DNA of 64,000 bases from Paenibacillus massiliensis subsp. panacisoli DSM 21345 (GCF_000426545.1 NZ_AUFO01000007.1:124001-188000); one strand, 5' to 3'. Positions 17,339 to 27,412 are shown, counted from the stretch's first letter. Numbers and translations are program-made. The notes: generated by a model not told the origin, from the letters alone.

Positions 17339-18442
17339 TTATAAATGAATGTTTTTGGCGATCACATAAGGCTTGCGGGCATCGCCAATCAGCGTTCGGC
17401 CCTGGCTCAGTCGTACATCCTTGTCAAGGATGACATTATCAATCACGGCTCCCGCTTCAATGACGCATTTCTGCATGATAATCGAATTGCTGACCCGTGC
17501 ACCCTCATGAATCTTTACCCCACGGAAGATGATACTATTCTCTACGTTGCCACCAATCATACAGCCGTTGGCGACGAGGGAATTGGCCACCTTGGCTCCA
17601 TCCTGATACTGGGTGGGCGGTTCATATTTAATTTTGGTGTGGGCAGGGTTTTCTTTGAACAGAGCCTTATATTGCTCTTGCTTCAGCAGCTGCATGCTGT
17701 TCTTGAAGTAGCTTTCCACCGAATTCACCACCCCATGATATCCCTCATAGCGATAGGCGTAGATTTTTAGCTTACCCGGATTTTTCTGAATGGCGGCCTT
17801 GAAGAAATGGCTCTCTCCATGGGCAATGCAACGCTCCACCTGCTCCAGATAGAGCTTTTTGTCCATGATGAACATTTCCATATAGACATTGTGGTGATCC
17901 TGCTCATGGTGAATCTCCGTTACTCTACCCTGCTCATCTACATCCAATCTGGTGCACGTCGTATGCTCTGGCTGCAGCTGTCTCACCTGGCGGTACACCA
18001 GAGTGACATCTGCCCCCTTCTCCTTATGGAAACGATAGGCATCCAGAATATCGACCTTATTGATATGCTGGGTTCCCGAGTGAACCAACGTACGGCCCGA
18101 AGCGCGGTTGAAGAAATCCAGATTGTTATGCACATGCTGAAGGTCACCGAGTGAGGTATCTGTCGGATCATTCCAATCCGGTGGCAGGATGAACATGCCT
18201 CCCACCTTGCGATCCAGATCCCAAGGGCGGCCATCCCCCAGATGATCCAGCAAGGAACGATACTTCCGGCGGATGAACAAGGCAGTATCCTTGATGCCCG
18301 CATACATCATATTGGACAAGGTGAAGTCGATCAGCCGATATCTCCCGGCGAACGGTACAGCCGCGCCGCAGCGGAAATACGTCAGCTCTTTCAGATGATC
18401 CAGTTCATAATCAAGATTGATTACACCAATTAGCTGATTCAT
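17339..18442 (-). CDS. glgD: GlgD, ADP-glucose pyrophosphorylase-like subunit
   Basis: Second, usually non-catalytic or regulatory subunit of bacterial ADP-glucose pyrophosphorylase in Firmicutes, acting with GlgC. Start MNQLIGVINLDYE at 18442 follows AAGGAGGGTGAG; a longer in-frame start that overlaps glgC is not supported by a ribosome site. The 367 residues contain a nucleotidyltransferase-like domain in which the GlgC signature GGQGKRL is replaced by a degenerate segment (INLDYELDHLKELTYFRCG), the hallmark of GlgD, followed by a left-handed beta-helix (SIIFRGVKIHEGARVSNSII). It begins 39 bases past the glgC stop. Confidence 0.95.
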   Translation of the reverse strand: MNQLIGVINLDYELDHLKELTYFRCGAAVPFAGRYRLIDFTLSNMMYAGIKDTALFIRRKYRSLLDHLGDGRPWDLDRKVGGMFILPPDWNDPTDTSLGDLQHVHNNLDFFNRASGRTLVHSGTQHINKVDILDAYRFHKEKGADVTLVYRQVRQLQPEHTTCTRLDVDEQGRVTEIHHEQDHHNVYMEMFIMDKKLYLEQVERCIAHGESHFFKAAIQKNPGKLKIYAYRYEGYHGVVNSVESYFKNSMQLLKQEQYKALFKENPAHTKIKYEPPTQYQDGAKVANSLVANGCMIGGNVENSIIFRGVKIHEGARVSNSIIMQKCVIEAGAVIDNVILDKDVRLSQGRTLIGDARKPYVIAKNIHL

Positions 18443-18480
18443 AAACTCACCCTCCTTATTCATCACAAATGATTCCAGCA

Positions 18481-19635
18481 TTACAGCGTGATCTCCGCAG
18501 ATAGCACTTCCGAGCCATGTTCCACAAGCACAATATCCTCCTGCTTACTATAGTTCCCAATAATCGTATTGTCCGGGATGACGACATTCTCACTAATAAT
18601 CGCACGGTGAATCTGCACATTGCGTCCGATCCTGACGTTCGGCATAATCACCGAATCGGTAATCCGGCTCCCCTCCCCGATCTCTACCCCATAGAACAGA
18701 ACGGAATGCTTCACCTCTCCGTGAACGATGCAGCCCTCGTTAATAATGCAATTCGTGACGACAGCCTGATCCGATACGTACTGTGCAGGTTGGTTCGGAC
18801 TGCGAGTGAAGATCCGCCAGCTCGGATCGTTCAGCTGCAAGGGCGGGTCTTTCTCCAGCAGGTCCATATTGGATTCCCATAGACTTTGGATCGTGCCGAC
18901 ATCCTTCCAATATCCCTTGAAGGGGTAAGCATACATGGTACGCCCTTTGCTCAGCATCAGAGGAATAATATCCTTGCCAAAATCATGAGAGCTTCCGTGA
19001 TCAAGCGCACTGGCAATCAGATACTCGCGGAGAACCTTCCACTTGAAGAAATAAATGCCCATCGACGCCAACGTGCTTTTCGGCTGACTCGGCTTCTCCT
19101 CGAATTCATAGATCCGCAGTTGTTCATCCGTATTCAGAATGCCGAAGCGGCGCGCCTCCTCAATCGAGACATCAATGACAGAGATGGTGCAGTCTGCATT
19201 TTTATCCTGGTGGTAGGCAAGCATAGTACTGTAATCCATCTTGTAGATATGGTCGCCAGAGAGGATTAATACATGTTCAGGATCGAACTGATCAATGAAA
19301 TTCAGATTTCGATAGATGGCATCTGCGGTGCCGCGGTACCAGCTGCTCCCATCCTCCCGTTCATGCGGTGGAAGCACATAGACGCCCCCATTTAACCGAT
19401 CCAGATCCCAGTCACTTCCGACCCCGATGTAGGAATGCAGCACGAGTGGTTCATATTGGGTCAGCACCCCCACCGTATCAATGCCTGAGTGGGAGCAATT
19501 GCTAAGTGGGAAATCAATAATCCGGTACGTACCGCCAAAATAGACCGCTGGCTTGGCTAACGTTCTGGTCAATCCCTTAAGTCGTTTTCCTTGGCCTCCA
19601 GCCAACAGCATGGCCAGCACTTCTTTCTTCTGCAT
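18481..19635 (-). CDS. glgC: Glucose-1-phosphate adenylyltransferase
   Basis: Makes ADP-glucose, the glucosyl donor for glycogen synthesis, from glucose-1-phosphate and ATP. The N-terminal [14 protein letters not shown] and [19 protein letters not shown], the metal-binding [10 protein letters not shown] near residue 130 and the C-terminal hexapeptide beta-helix ([20 protein letters not shown]) are complete; length 384. ATG 19635 follows AAGGAGGAG. It heads glgC-glgD-glgP. The usual partners glgA (synthase) and glgB (branching enzyme) are absent from the window, so ADP-glucose made here must be used by genes elsewhere. Confidence 0.97.
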   Translation of the reverse strand: MQKKEVLAMLLAGGQGKRLKGLTRTLAKPAVYFGGTYRIIDFPLSNCSHSGIDTVGVLTQYEPLVLHSYIGVGSDWDLDRLNGGVYVLPPHEREDGSSWYRGTADAIYRNLNFIDQFDPEHVLILSGDHIYKMDYSTMLAYHQDKNADCTISVIDVSIEEARRFGILNTDEQLRIYEFEEKPSQPKSTLASMGIYFFKWKVLREYLIASALDHGSSHDFGKDIIPLMLSKGRTMYAYPFKGYWKDVGTIQSLWESNMDLLEKDPPLQLNDPSWRIFTRSPNQPAQYVSDQAVVTNCIINEGCIVHGEVKHSVLFYGVEIGEGSRITDSVIMPNVRIGRNVQIHRAIISENVVIPDNTIIGNYSKQEDIVLVEHGSEVLSAEITL

Positions 19636-19970
19636 AGCAAGCTCCTCCTTCTAAAAAACTCGGCATAATGCACCAGATCCATACCATTAGCGATACGCTC
19701 AGGGTACGTCAATGAACGACTTTCAGCACGACAGCTTCATCAGATAAGAGTAAGAATTCAGGCTGGCAGGAAACATAAGATGTGGGAGCTAACGATGGCA
19801 AGCATGATTCATGCACGATATGTACACAATAGTATGCAATTGATCCATCTGGCATGAGTAATGCAATCGGGATTAGCAACCTAAGAAAAAGGGTAACAGT
19901 GTGTGTATCATTCTTATGTTGAAAAGGGTAAGTACAGTCCACTAACGATAGACAAAGGAGGAAAATTCCC
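19636..19970. other. Intergenic region between glgC and the small membrane-peptide gene
   Basis: About 335 bases that must hold the divergent promoters for glgC (minus) and the 43-residue gene (plus). A TTGACG on the minus strand near 19705 could be a -35 element but has no good -10 partner. I see no riboswitch-like hairpin, repeat or coding signal. Confidence 0.3.
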
Positions 19971-20102
19971 ATGGGAAAAAGGAAACTGTTGTTTGCAGCA
20001 TTGGGACTTGGAGCCACGTATCTAATGAGGAATAAGGATGCCCGCGACAAGGTGATGCATCAGGTGCAATCATTCATGAAGAGCAAGGGTAGAATCAGGT
20101 AG
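19971..20102 (+). CDS. Small protein, 43 residues, one hydrophobic segment
   Basis: A short gene with a strong ribosome site (AAAGGAGG, 9 bases before ATG 19971). The product begins MGKRKLLFAALGLGATYLM, a positively charged start and a glycine-rich hydrophobic helix, then RNKDARDKVMHQVQSFMKSK. The layout (helix plus basic amphipathic tail) is that of short YtxH-like membrane-associated peptides common in Bacillales. No function is known. A hairpin at 20168-20194 may end its transcript. Confidence 0.7.
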   Translation: MGKRKLLFAALGLGATYLMRNKDARDKVMHQVQSFMKSKGRIR

Positions 20103-20167
20103 GATGAATTGGTGCGAATTCAGCTGACAGTAGATGCAGCTGACGAGTGCAAACAGGAGACATGCGG

Positions 20168-20194
20168 CTCCCCTTGGTGTTATTCCAGGGGGAG
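20168..20194 (+). terminator. Probable terminator after the 43-residue gene
   Basis: CTCCCCTTGG (20168-20177) and CCAGGGGGAG (20185-20194) pair with one mismatch around a 7-base loop; the plus strand continues TTCGTTATAT, a weak T tract. It could also serve the convergent DUF3891 gene, but the T-richer side is plus. Confidence 0.5.
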
Positions 20195-20293
20195 TTCGTT
20201 ATATACGATACCTCACATGAGCCATTAGGCCCATGGAGGTCATCCATAGAGGTTATCCTTGCAGCTTACAGCTGCAACATTATAGCGAAGAAG

Positions 20294-21097
20294 CTAAAGG
20301 GAAATGGGAGCTTGAGCCTTGCCATGTAAGGTAATTGTTCGATGTTGAGGCGGAGCATGATGAAATGCTGCGTATATTCCATGCTCACGAATGGCCTTCT
20401 TATAGACTTTACGATAAGTATGAGTAACTGAGGCATTCGGCAGCAAGGCATCTGTATCCAGCTCAATGGAATGCTCAGATGTCCAGCAGACCCGCATTCG
20501 CTCCTCATAAGATCCTGGAGAAGGGTGATGTAGCCCATCTGCGAACCATTCGTATTCGGAGCTCGGTGTGCCGGGTTCGGCGAGACATACGAACAGACTT
20601 AGCTCGTCACAGAACAGCAGCATGTGTAATTCTGCTTCGGCCCGTTGACGTAAGGAAGGCGTATCTCCCAGTTGCTCATAGAGGCGGGTACGGCGCTGCA
20701 CCTCTCCATCCAGAAATGCACGGTTCGCCGCTTCATCCTGCGGATCAGGAATCTGAATTCGTTCGAACAGTTCGGTGTACATCAGACTACATAAGAGAGC
20801 TGCATAAGGGGAACGTTGTTCTACTTCTTGAATACCAAGTCTGTAAAATACATAACGTGGCCTTAGGGGAAAATCCTTGAAGGAATAAGGTGCTGTGGAA
20901 GCATCATTCCAGAAAGGGGCCGCATCCAAATTGATCCAGCCGCGATCATGCTCGGTCGCCGCTAGCTGCAATTCGTCTTTGGTATCGGGGTTGTACAGGT
21001 GTTCATTTTTCCAGTGGGCAACAACTTCTCCGGAGATTCCGGCATGATCGTGCTGCTCCGTAAGTACAAAAGCATCCGCTGTCTCATATACGATCAT
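20294..21097 (-). CDS. DUF3891 family protein
   Basis: Cytoplasmic protein of 267 residues in the uncharacterised DUF3891 family. Family features visible are the N-terminal LTEQHDHAGISGEVVAHW, the LAATEHDRGWINLDAAP motif and FKDFPLRPRYVFYRLGIQEV; conserved His and Asp residues in HDHAGISG and EHDRGW suggest an HD-like metal site, which is an inference. ATG 21097 follows GAGGGGAGGG. It stands alone between two terminator-like structures. Confidence 0.85.
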   Translation of the reverse strand: MIVYETADAFVLTEQHDHAGISGEVVAHWKNEHLYNPDTKDELQLAATEHDRGWINLDAAPFWNDASTAPYSFKDFPLRPRYVFYRLGIQEVEQRSPYAALLCSLMYTELFERIQIPDPQDEAANRAFLDGEVQRRTRLYEQLGDTPSLRQRAEAELHMLLFCDELSLFVCLAEPGTPSSEYEWFADGLHHPSPGSYEERMRVCWTSEHSIELDTDALLPNASVTHTYRKVYKKAIREHGIYAAFHHAPPQHRTITLHGKAQAPISL

Positions 21098-21288
21098 TTC
21101 TGAACCCTCCCCTCTACTGCGAATAATAGCGAAGTATTCGTTACACCAAACCCTACTTACTTAAACAAGGTTGAAACATAAAGTCGATCATTCGCGATCC
21201 ATTTAAGGATATGAATTAAGTATACAAAATAATTATAGCATTTACGATACCCCAGCGGTTCTCGATTGAAAAATTGAAATAAACAAAA

Positions 21289-21319
21289 TAACCCCCACAG
21301 TTGTGGAGGTTAGGGGTTA
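21289..21319 (-). terminator. Probable terminator after the stalk-domain gene
   Basis: TAACCCC (21289-21295) and GGGGTTA (21313-21319) enclose a smaller CCACAG/TTGTGG stem. The minus strand continues with a T-rich tail (TTTTGTTTATTTC). It lies 75 bases past the stop. Nothing else is recognisable in 21098-21393. Confidence 0.6.
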
Positions 21320-21393
21320 AGCTTGTCCTCTATGTGTGATTACGTCTGCTTTTCTCGTTTGGATTGTAGCTATATAGAAGTTCAGTTAAGTAA

Positions 21394-22380
21394 TTAATGA
21401 ACAGCAGACTCCTCATACACCACGACAGATTGGCTCTCAGGTTCCCATTTAACGGTCGCTCCCAGGGCTTCTCCAATTACTCGCAAAGGCACGACTGTGG
21501 TGCCATCGATCACCGCTGCCGACTGATTCAAAGTATACAGCTCGTTATTGATATACGCTTTTTTACTGTTGATCTGCAGTTTAACGTTCACCCCGTCACG
21601 GATCACGGTTACTGATTTCTCCTTAGCGTTCCAGGATACTTGCGCATCCAACGCCTCCGAAGCAGCACGTAGCGGGACAAGTGTCGTGCCATTGTGATTA
21701 ATCGGCTTCGCTTCGTGCTCCTCACCGTTAACAAACAGCCTCATTCCATCTGCTCTCCCGGCTTTTTTGAAGAGCGCACCTAATCTTTTATAGCTATCCA
21801 GATGGGACACATCAGCTAGCAACGCTTCCTCCTGCATGTACACGGCATCTGTAACACTTCCGTCCGCAGCCAACAGTTCAGCAGCCTCCGTTAGCGCCTC
21901 TCTTGAATCAAGGAGTGTTTCCAGTTGAGCAATCTGCTCCGAGTTCAGCCGATCAGGGTATTTCGTTAGAAGCAGATTCGCAATAACCGTTCCCGCAGGC
22001 TTATCTTTCGTATTTTCTACAGCCTTAAGGAGTCCCTTATATCCGTTTGGTCCATTTTGTCTTTTTGGGTCTGTGGACTCTCCGTAGGTATCTTCCGTTA
22101 CAGTAGCAGGGACGGCTTCGCTGTCTTCTACTGCTTTGCTTTGTTTATTGTTTTCGCCATTCTTGCCAGTCTTAATCTTGTCGTTTTTGGCTTGGCCTTT
22201 ACCCCGGTCCAGGTTCTTACTCTGATTTTCTTGTTTCTTTTCGTTCCCATTTGTTTTAGACGATACAGCTTCTTGTCCGCTCTTCTGATCGTTTCCGCGT
22301 CCCTGCTTAGCTGTAGCGGTTCCTGCTGTCATACCCAACACCAGTATGCACGCTAATAAGGCTGTCCAAGTTATTCTCAT
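21394..22380 (-). CDS. Secreted stalk-domain (copper amine oxidase N-terminal-like) protein
   Basis: Exported protein of 328 residues. The start MRITWTALLACILV at 22380 follows GGAGG by 9 bases and opens a signal peptide with cleavage likely after TATA (about residue 23). Residues 24-100 are a very charged, Lys/Asn/Gln-rich linker. The C-terminal part holds two stalk units, recognisable by NGTTLVPLRAASEALDAQVS and DGTTVVPLRVIGEALGATVK, each followed by a short beta strand ending in a Val-Val pattern. Such domains are abundant in Paenibacillus cell-surface proteins and probably serve as spacers or ligand-binding modules. The preceding 22381-22676 region holds no clear signal. Confidence 0.85.
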   Translation of the reverse strand: MRITWTALLACILVLGMTAGTATAKQGRGNDQKSGQEAVSSKTNGNEKKQENQSKNLDRGKGQAKNDKIKTGKNGENNKQSKAVEDSEAVPATVTEDTYGESTDPKRQNGPNGYKGLLKAVENTKDKPAGTVIANLLLTKYPDRLNSEQIAQLETLLDSREALTEAAELLAADGSVTDAVYMQEEALLADVSHLDSYKRLGALFKKAGRADGMRLFVNGEEHEAKPINHNGTTLVPLRAASEALDAQVSWNAKEKSVTVIRDGVNVKLQINSKKAYINNELYTLNQSAAVIDGTTVVPLRVIGEALGATVKWEPESQSVVVYEESAVH

Positions 22381-22676
22381 GCTGTCATTCCTCCTTGTAA
22401 TTAGCCGGGCATAATCGCCCCTAACTATATTTACGGCTTTTATAAGCAAGTAATTGAGAACTATAATTATCGCTAGTGATACAAATTCAACTGTCTCTAC
22501 TATCTGAAGCCTACCAGCAATTAGTGGCTAGTGGCTGACTGGATAACACGAAAAAGCACCTCCTACAATGTATTGAATACCCAATTAGGACATCCAATGG
22601 TCATTGCAGAAAGTGCGTTTCAAGGCTTCGGGTTACCTCATACGATCAAGACACCCCATAATTATTCATGGCACAT

Positions 22677-25070
22677 TCAGGCGTTAGATGCCTGCTGCAT
22701 GTCGAATTCCAGGATATACCTTGAGCCTGCCTTCGTCGGAAATGATAACAGCCCTTCCCCGACAGGTGTCAAAGGAATCAACAGTCCATCTTCACGAACC
22801 TGCATTGGGTTTTCAGTAAGCACCGTACATGCTCTCCCCAGATCCGATATGACTTCAGCTTCACGTATAGCTCCGTCCTGCCAGCTCAAGCTGATCTGGA
22901 AGCCTCCCCGAGCTCTGAGTCCTCTAACAAAGCCTGACTCCCAGCGCTCAGGCAGCGCAGGAAGGAACTCCAGGTAGTCTTGATGGGATTGGAACAGCAT
23001 CTCTGCGATCCCTGATGTCGCAGCAAAGTTGCCATCGATCTGGAATGGAGGATGAGCGTCGAACAGATTCGCATAGACTCCTCCCCGTTGACCGGATTCG
23101 CCATCCTTAACGAGTGTCAGCAGATTGGAAATCAGCTGCTCCGCTCGGTTCCCCTCCCGAAATCTGGCCCACAGGCCCATTTTCCAGCCGAGACTCCAGC
23201 CTGTTCCGCCGTCCCCCCTTAGCTCAAGTGAGGTTCTAGCCGCCTTGAACAGTTCGGGAGCCGAGCTGCCTGTAATCAGCCTCCCAGGGTAGATACCTAC
23301 AAGATGTGAAACATGACGATGATGGACATCCTCATCCTCAAAATCAAGGCTCCATTCCTGAAGCTGCTTCTGGCGACCGATACGCAAGGGCAGGATTCCC
23401 TCTTTTTTCTCACGCAGAACCTCTACAAAATCACCATCTATCCCCAATAGCTCGGCGGCTTGAATACAGTTGTCAAATAGCTCACTAATCAAGGATATAT
23501 CCATCGTCGTGGCTTCACTAATAGCATGATACCCATCTTCAGCCACGAATCTATGCTCAGGTGATGTGGAAGGGGATGTCACCCAGAAGCCCTCCTTATT
23601 CATAACCAGCCAATCAAGACAGAACCATGCCGCTTCCTTCATCAGCGGATAGGCCTGATCCCGCAGATAAGCTTCATCTCCTCCGAATGCATAGTGCTCC
23701 CACAAATGCTGAGTAAGCCACACACCACCCATCGGCCACAGCACCCAGATCGGGTCTCCGTCTCCATATTCTCCCACAGGTGCCGTCTGCCCCCACAGAT
23801 CGGCATTGTGGTGGGCAACCCAGCCCTTTGCCCCGTAATTGATCCGGGCTGTCTCTCGCCCATTCACAGCCAACCGTCCAATGAACTCAAGCAACGGCTC
23901 GTGCAGCTCTGATAGGTTGCAGCTCTCCGCAGGCCAATAATTCATCTCCGCATTAATATTGAGCGTGTAATTACTGCTCCAAGGAGCCCGCAGTTCTTCG
24001 TTCCATAGACCTTGCAGATTGGCTGGTGTTGTACCGGGACGTGAGCTGGCAATTAGCAGGTAACGACCATAGTGGAACAGCAGCTCCACCAGACCAAGAT
24101 CGTCGCTTCCATAGTCGGCAATCCGCTGGTCTGTTGGTAAATTCGCAGGAGCGATGCTTTCTCCTAAATGTAGCTCTACCCGGTCAAATAGCACACGATG
24201 ATCCTCCAGATGACGCTCACGGACCTCCTCGTATTTCCTGTTGTACACTGCTCTAATCGCTTCAGCCGTGAGGCGACGAGGATCACGACTGCTGTTGCTT
24301 GCACCAAGGGTCGGATCGAAGGAGGTCGCCGCACTGAAGTATAGTACTGCTGCTGAGGCATCGCTGATATGTAAGCCATCCTCATCCGTTTGTAATGTGC
24401 CTCCATCCAGTACGGCGGCCAGTCTGCCGTGAAAACGCAGAGCTTTCGTGGTTGCTGCCTCACCATAGCGAACGGGATGCTCCACATCGTAATAGTTAGG
24501 CGCAACATACTCTGGAGCTACCCCAAATAACGTAAGCTCCTCTCCCTCCATAGCCGTCTGGGCCCGGAGTTGGCTATCCAAGCTGGCACGAAAGCTGAGC
24601 TGACCCGGCTTGCTCGCTGTCAGTCGAACCACCAGTGCTTGATCCGGATAGGATGCCAGCACCTCACGTGAATATTGAACGTCACCCACCTGATAGGTAA
24701 CGCTTACAATTCCCGTGCTGATATCAAGTCTTCGCTGATATAGCTGGTTGCTGTCCAGAGATCCATGCTCCATCCAGATATGCAAGTCGCCAAAGGGCAG
24801 ATAGGATTGAGTGTAGGGTCCCATCATCTGCTTGCTTAGCTCATCCGCTTCGGCATATCTCTGCTGAGACACAAGCTCTCTCATTTTGGGGAGAAGCTCT
24901 TGTGCGCCCGGATTATTCCATTCACGGGGGGATCCTGACCAGAGCGTATCTTCATTCAAAGCAATGCGCTCCCGCTCTACTCCTCCAAATACCATACCGC
25001 CAAGTTTGCCATTTCCAATGGGCAATGCCTCCACCCAGCTCTGGGCAGGAGAGTTGAATTGAATGTTCAT
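22677..25070 (-). CDS. Alpha-L-fucosidase-type glycoside hydrolase, family GH95
   Basis: Cytoplasmic GH95 enzyme (797 residues, no signal peptide), a family of inverting alpha-1,2-L-fucosidases and alpha-L-galactosidases. I start at ATG 25070, 11 bases after GGAGG; an ATG 18 bases upstream contains that ribosome site. The N-terminal beta-domain begins AQSWVEALPIGNGKLGGMVF with ALNEDTLWSG; the helical barrel holds LNINAEMNYWPAESCNLSEL, which carries the paired Asn residues of the active site, SPSTSPEH, and HPPFQIDGNFAATSGIAEML with the catalytic-type Asp. No transporter or regulator is adjacent. Fucoside or xyloglucan-derived oligosaccharides are likely substrates. Confidence 0.93.
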   Translation of the reverse strand: MNIQFNSPAQSWVEALPIGNGKLGGMVFGGVERERIALNEDTLWSGSPREWNNPGAQELLPKMRELVSQQRYAEADELSKQMMGPYTQSYLPFGDLHIWMEHGSLDSNQLYQRRLDISTGIVSVTYQVGDVQYSREVLASYPDQALVVRLTASKPGQLSFRASLDSQLRAQTAMEGEELTLFGVAPEYVAPNYYDVEHPVRYGEAATTKALRFHGRLAAVLDGGTLQTDEDGLHISDASAAVLYFSAATSFDPTLGASNSSRDPRRLTAEAIRAVYNRKYEEVRERHLEDHRVLFDRVELHLGESIAPANLPTDQRIADYGSDDLGLVELLFHYGRYLLIASSRPGTTPANLQGLWNEELRAPWSSNYTLNINAEMNYWPAESCNLSELHEPLLEFIGRLAVNGRETARINYGAKGWVAHHNADLWGQTAPVGEYGDGDPIWVLWPMGGVWLTQHLWEHYAFGGDEAYLRDQAYPLMKEAAWFCLDWLVMNKEGFWVTSPSTSPEHRFVAEDGYHAISEATTMDISLISELFDNCIQAAELLGIDGDFVEVLREKKEGILPLRIGRQKQLQEWSLDFEDEDVHHRHVSHLVGIYPGRLITGSSAPELFKAARTSLELRGDGGTGWSLGWKMGLWARFREGNRAEQLISNLLTLVKDGESGQRGGVYANLFDAHPPFQIDGNFAATSGIAEMLFQSHQDYLEFLPALPERWESGFVRGLRARGGFQISLSWQDGAIREAEVISDLGRACTVLTENPMQVREDGLLIPLTPVGEGLLSFPTKAGSRYILEFDMQQASNA

Positions 25071-25204
25071 CGACGCTTGGACCTCCATTGCGTGGGATCG
25101 TTATTTTGAACAGGATGCAGACGTTGTAGTTGAATCATTGACCATAACTATTCATAGTATAACGCTAATTATGCCGTGTGGCTCGCACATTTCCGTCCCT
25201 GCAG

Positions 25205-25687
25205 CTACAGATCAAACACGTTCTTGATGAACCTCTGAATCTGCTTGCGATGATGCTTGTCATGGGGAATGAAGCCCTGCAAATAGCCGCGTATAGCAAA
25301 TGTCTTCCCGTCTCCACTCTTATACTTTCTAGTATAGGCCTCCTCAGTCAGTCCCGAGATTTCAGCAATAATGCGCTGCCGCATCACGCAGAACTCATCC
25401 ACAATGTCCGCTCTGGTCTTGTTTTGTGCGTAGCGGGCCGCATCAGCATTAAATTCATCAAAGTTGAGACTACGAACAGTAACAGCCTCTCCCAACGTGA
25501 TCTTGTGAATGCCCTGCTCATAAAAGTATTTGTCCCACAGCATCATATGACTGATGACGTCCTTCAGACTCCATTTTCCCTCTTCCAAGGGAATGGTCCA
25601 GTAGCTCTCCTCGAGTGCCTTCAATCGTTCTACGTATGTGCTGAATCTCGCAAATTCCTCCACCATATCAACGGTTGCTCTTGCCAT
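25205..25687 (-). CDS. DinB-superfamily protein
   Basis: Four-helix-bundle protein of 160 residues of the DinB/DfsB-type superfamily, many of which bind a divalent metal and act as thiol-dependent transferases. The metal triad is suggested by His in DVISHMMLWD and the pair in FIPHDKHHRKQI near the C-terminus. ATG 25687 follows GGAGGGTGTGCG. It is downstream of the uxaA terminator and appears to be a single gene; the substrate is unknown. Confidence 0.85.
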   Translation of the reverse strand: MARATVDMVEEFARFSTYVERLKALEESYWTIPLEEGKWSLKDVISHMMLWDKYFYEQGIHKITLGEAVTVRSLNFDEFNADAARYAQNKTRADIVDEFCVMRQRIIAEISGLTEEAYTRKYKSGDGKTFAIRGYLQGFIPHDKHHRKQIQRFIKNVFDL

Positions 25688-25811
25688 CGCACACCCTCCA
25701 AATGATCAATTTTTAACGATTTCTCACATCTACCACCACTACCATAATAGACCATCTTTTTCCTTATTTCTATCCAATTGGACACCCTCCAATTACTATG
25801 ATCCGTTAGTA

Positions 25812-25880
25812 CAAAAAAAGCAGGCTGACATCGAGATCACCCTGGTACCATCCAGTGCATCCTCTCTCATCAGACCTGCT
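25812..25880 (-). terminator. Terminator of the first hexuronate operon
   Basis: AGCAGG and CCTGCT arms (minus strand, 25880-25875 and 25824-25819), extended by TGA/TCA, enclose further pairs including CTGG-ATGGTA-CCAG, and seven T follow. It lies about 45 bases past the first uxaA stop. The internal GGATGGTACC resembles a T-box core, but no upstream leader fits. Confidence 0.75.
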
Positions 25881-25921
25881 AATATATCTCCTATTATGCC
25901 ATAACAAGATATCAAGACCTC

Positions 25922-27412
25922 TTACAGCGTTACCCCGTTCTTGAAGATCGCCAGCTCACGGAACTGATTCTTCTCGTTGTTAACTTGCTTGCCGCTCGCT
26001 ACCTCAATGATATATTGTACGAATTCCTTCAAGGTATCCTCCATGCTCGCACCATCTACCAGACTACCCGCATTAAAATCGATCCAGTGAGGCTTCGACT
26101 GATAGAGTGGTGAATTGGTAGATACCTTCATCGTCGGTACGAAGGAGCCGAACGGCGTGCCTCGACCTGTCGTGAAGATCACCAACTGGCAACCAGATGC
26201 AGCGAGTGCCGAAGAGGCCACCAGATCATTACCCGGCGCACTCAGCAGGTTCAGCCCCTTAGTCTGCAGACGTTCGCCATAGTGGATCACATCATTGACA
26301 GCCGAGATACCTGATTTCTGCGTACATCCTAGTGATTTGTCCTCCAAAGTCGTAATACCCCCAGCCTTATTGCCTGGTGAAGGATTCTCATATACTGGCT
26401 GCTTGTAATCGAGGAAATATTGCTTGAAGTTATTGATCAAGTCCACAATTTTGTGGAACACAACTTCGTCCGCTGCACGTTCCATCAGAATCGTCTCTGC
26501 GCCGAACATCTCTGGCACCTCAGTCAGTACAGTCGTCCCGCCCTGAGCGGCCATATAATCTGACAGCTTGCCTACGAGTGGATTCGCCGTAATGCCAGAT
26601 AAGCCATCCGATCCGCCACATTTCAGTCCAATCTTCAGCTCTGACAGCGGCACCGTCTCCCGACGATCCTGACTGGCTTCACGATGCAGCTCATGCAGCA
26701 GAGCCACACCGGCCTCGACTTCATCCCCAACCTCTTGGGATAGGAGGAATTTTACTCGCGCAGGATCATATTCGCCAATCGCTTGTTTGAAATCCTCCAT
26801 GCTGTTATTCTCACAGCCCAGGCCCAGCACCAATACCCCGCCAGCATTTGGATGCTGTACGGCGTCGGCCAGAATGGTACGAGTCATCACATGATCATCC
26901 CCCAGCTGAGAACAACCGTAGTTATGCTTGAGCACGAGGGTGCTTTCAAAAGGAGCTATGCTGCCTGCCTCCTCCTTGAAGCGATTAATGATCATTTCAG
27001 CTACACCGTTCACACAGCCTACAGTCGGCACAATCCAGAGCTCATTACGAATACCGACATTGCCATTTTTGCGTACATAGCCTTCAAAAGTAAGATTCTC
27101 CAGCTCGAACTCGTTGGGCTGAAGTCTAGGCTCATATGAATAGGACTCCACACCAGTCAGGTTCGTACGCGCATTCTGGGTATGAACATGCTCTCCGACT
27201 TCAATCGTTTGCGTAGCATGACCAATCGGATACCCGTACTTCAGTACATTCTCACCCTCAGCAATGCGCGACAGTGCAATCTTGTGACCGCGTGGCACAT
27301 CCTCCAGCAGCACAGTATCCTGGCCATCCACATGAATGGCCTCCCCTTTGACATAATCACGCAGGGCTACAACTACGTTATCACGTTCATGAATTTTGAT
27401 AAATTCAAGCAT
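25922..27412 (-). CDS. uxaA: Altronate dehydratase, copy 1
   Basis: Dehydrates D-altronate to 2-keto-3-deoxygluconate in galacturonate breakdown. ATG 27412 (MLEFIKIHERDNV) follows GGAGG and gives 496 residues, the same length as copy 2. An N-terminal SAF-type domain (to about residue 90, with YGYPIGHATQTIEVGEHVHT) precedes the large UxaA domain with GCVNGVAEMIINRF, HNYGCSQLGDDH, LGLGCENNS and GLKCGGSDGLSGITANP; the conserved cysteines fit the iron requirement of the enzyme. Its start overlaps the uxaB stop by 8 bases, so the two are translationally coupled. By eye the C-terminal half is nearly identical to copy 2, while the first 120 residues differ more. Confidence 0.96.
   Translation of the reverse strand: MLEFIKIHERDNVVVALRDYVKGEAIHVDGQDTVLLEDVPRGHKIALSRIAEGENVLKYGYPIGHATQTIEVGEHVHTQNARTNLTGVESYSYEPRLQPNEFELENLTFEGYVRKNGNVGIRNELWIVPTVGCVNGVAEMIINRFKEEAGSIAPFESTLVLKHNYGCSQLGDDHVMTRTILADAVQHPNAGGVLVLGLGCENNSMEDFKQAIGEYDPARVKFLLSQEVGDEVEAGVALLHELHREASQDRRETVPLSELKIGLKCGGSDGLSGITANPLVGKLSDYMAAQGGTTVLTEVPEMFGAETILMERAADEVVFHKIVDLINNFKQYFLDYKQPVYENPSPGNKAGGITTLEDKSLGCTQKSGISAVNDVIHYGERLQTKGLNLLSAPGNDLVASSALAASGCQLVIFTTGRGTPFGSFVPTMKVSTNSPLYQSKPHWIDFNAGSLVDGASMEDTLKEFVQYIIEVASGKQVNNEKNQFRELAIFKNGVTL

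Noticed and set aside
25812-25880. T-box leader, suggested by GGATGGTACC followed by a terminator
   Set aside because: Only about 40 bases separate it from the uxaA stop, so there is no room for the specifier stem, and the downstream DinB-type gene is not an amino-acid gene. Treated as a terminator.
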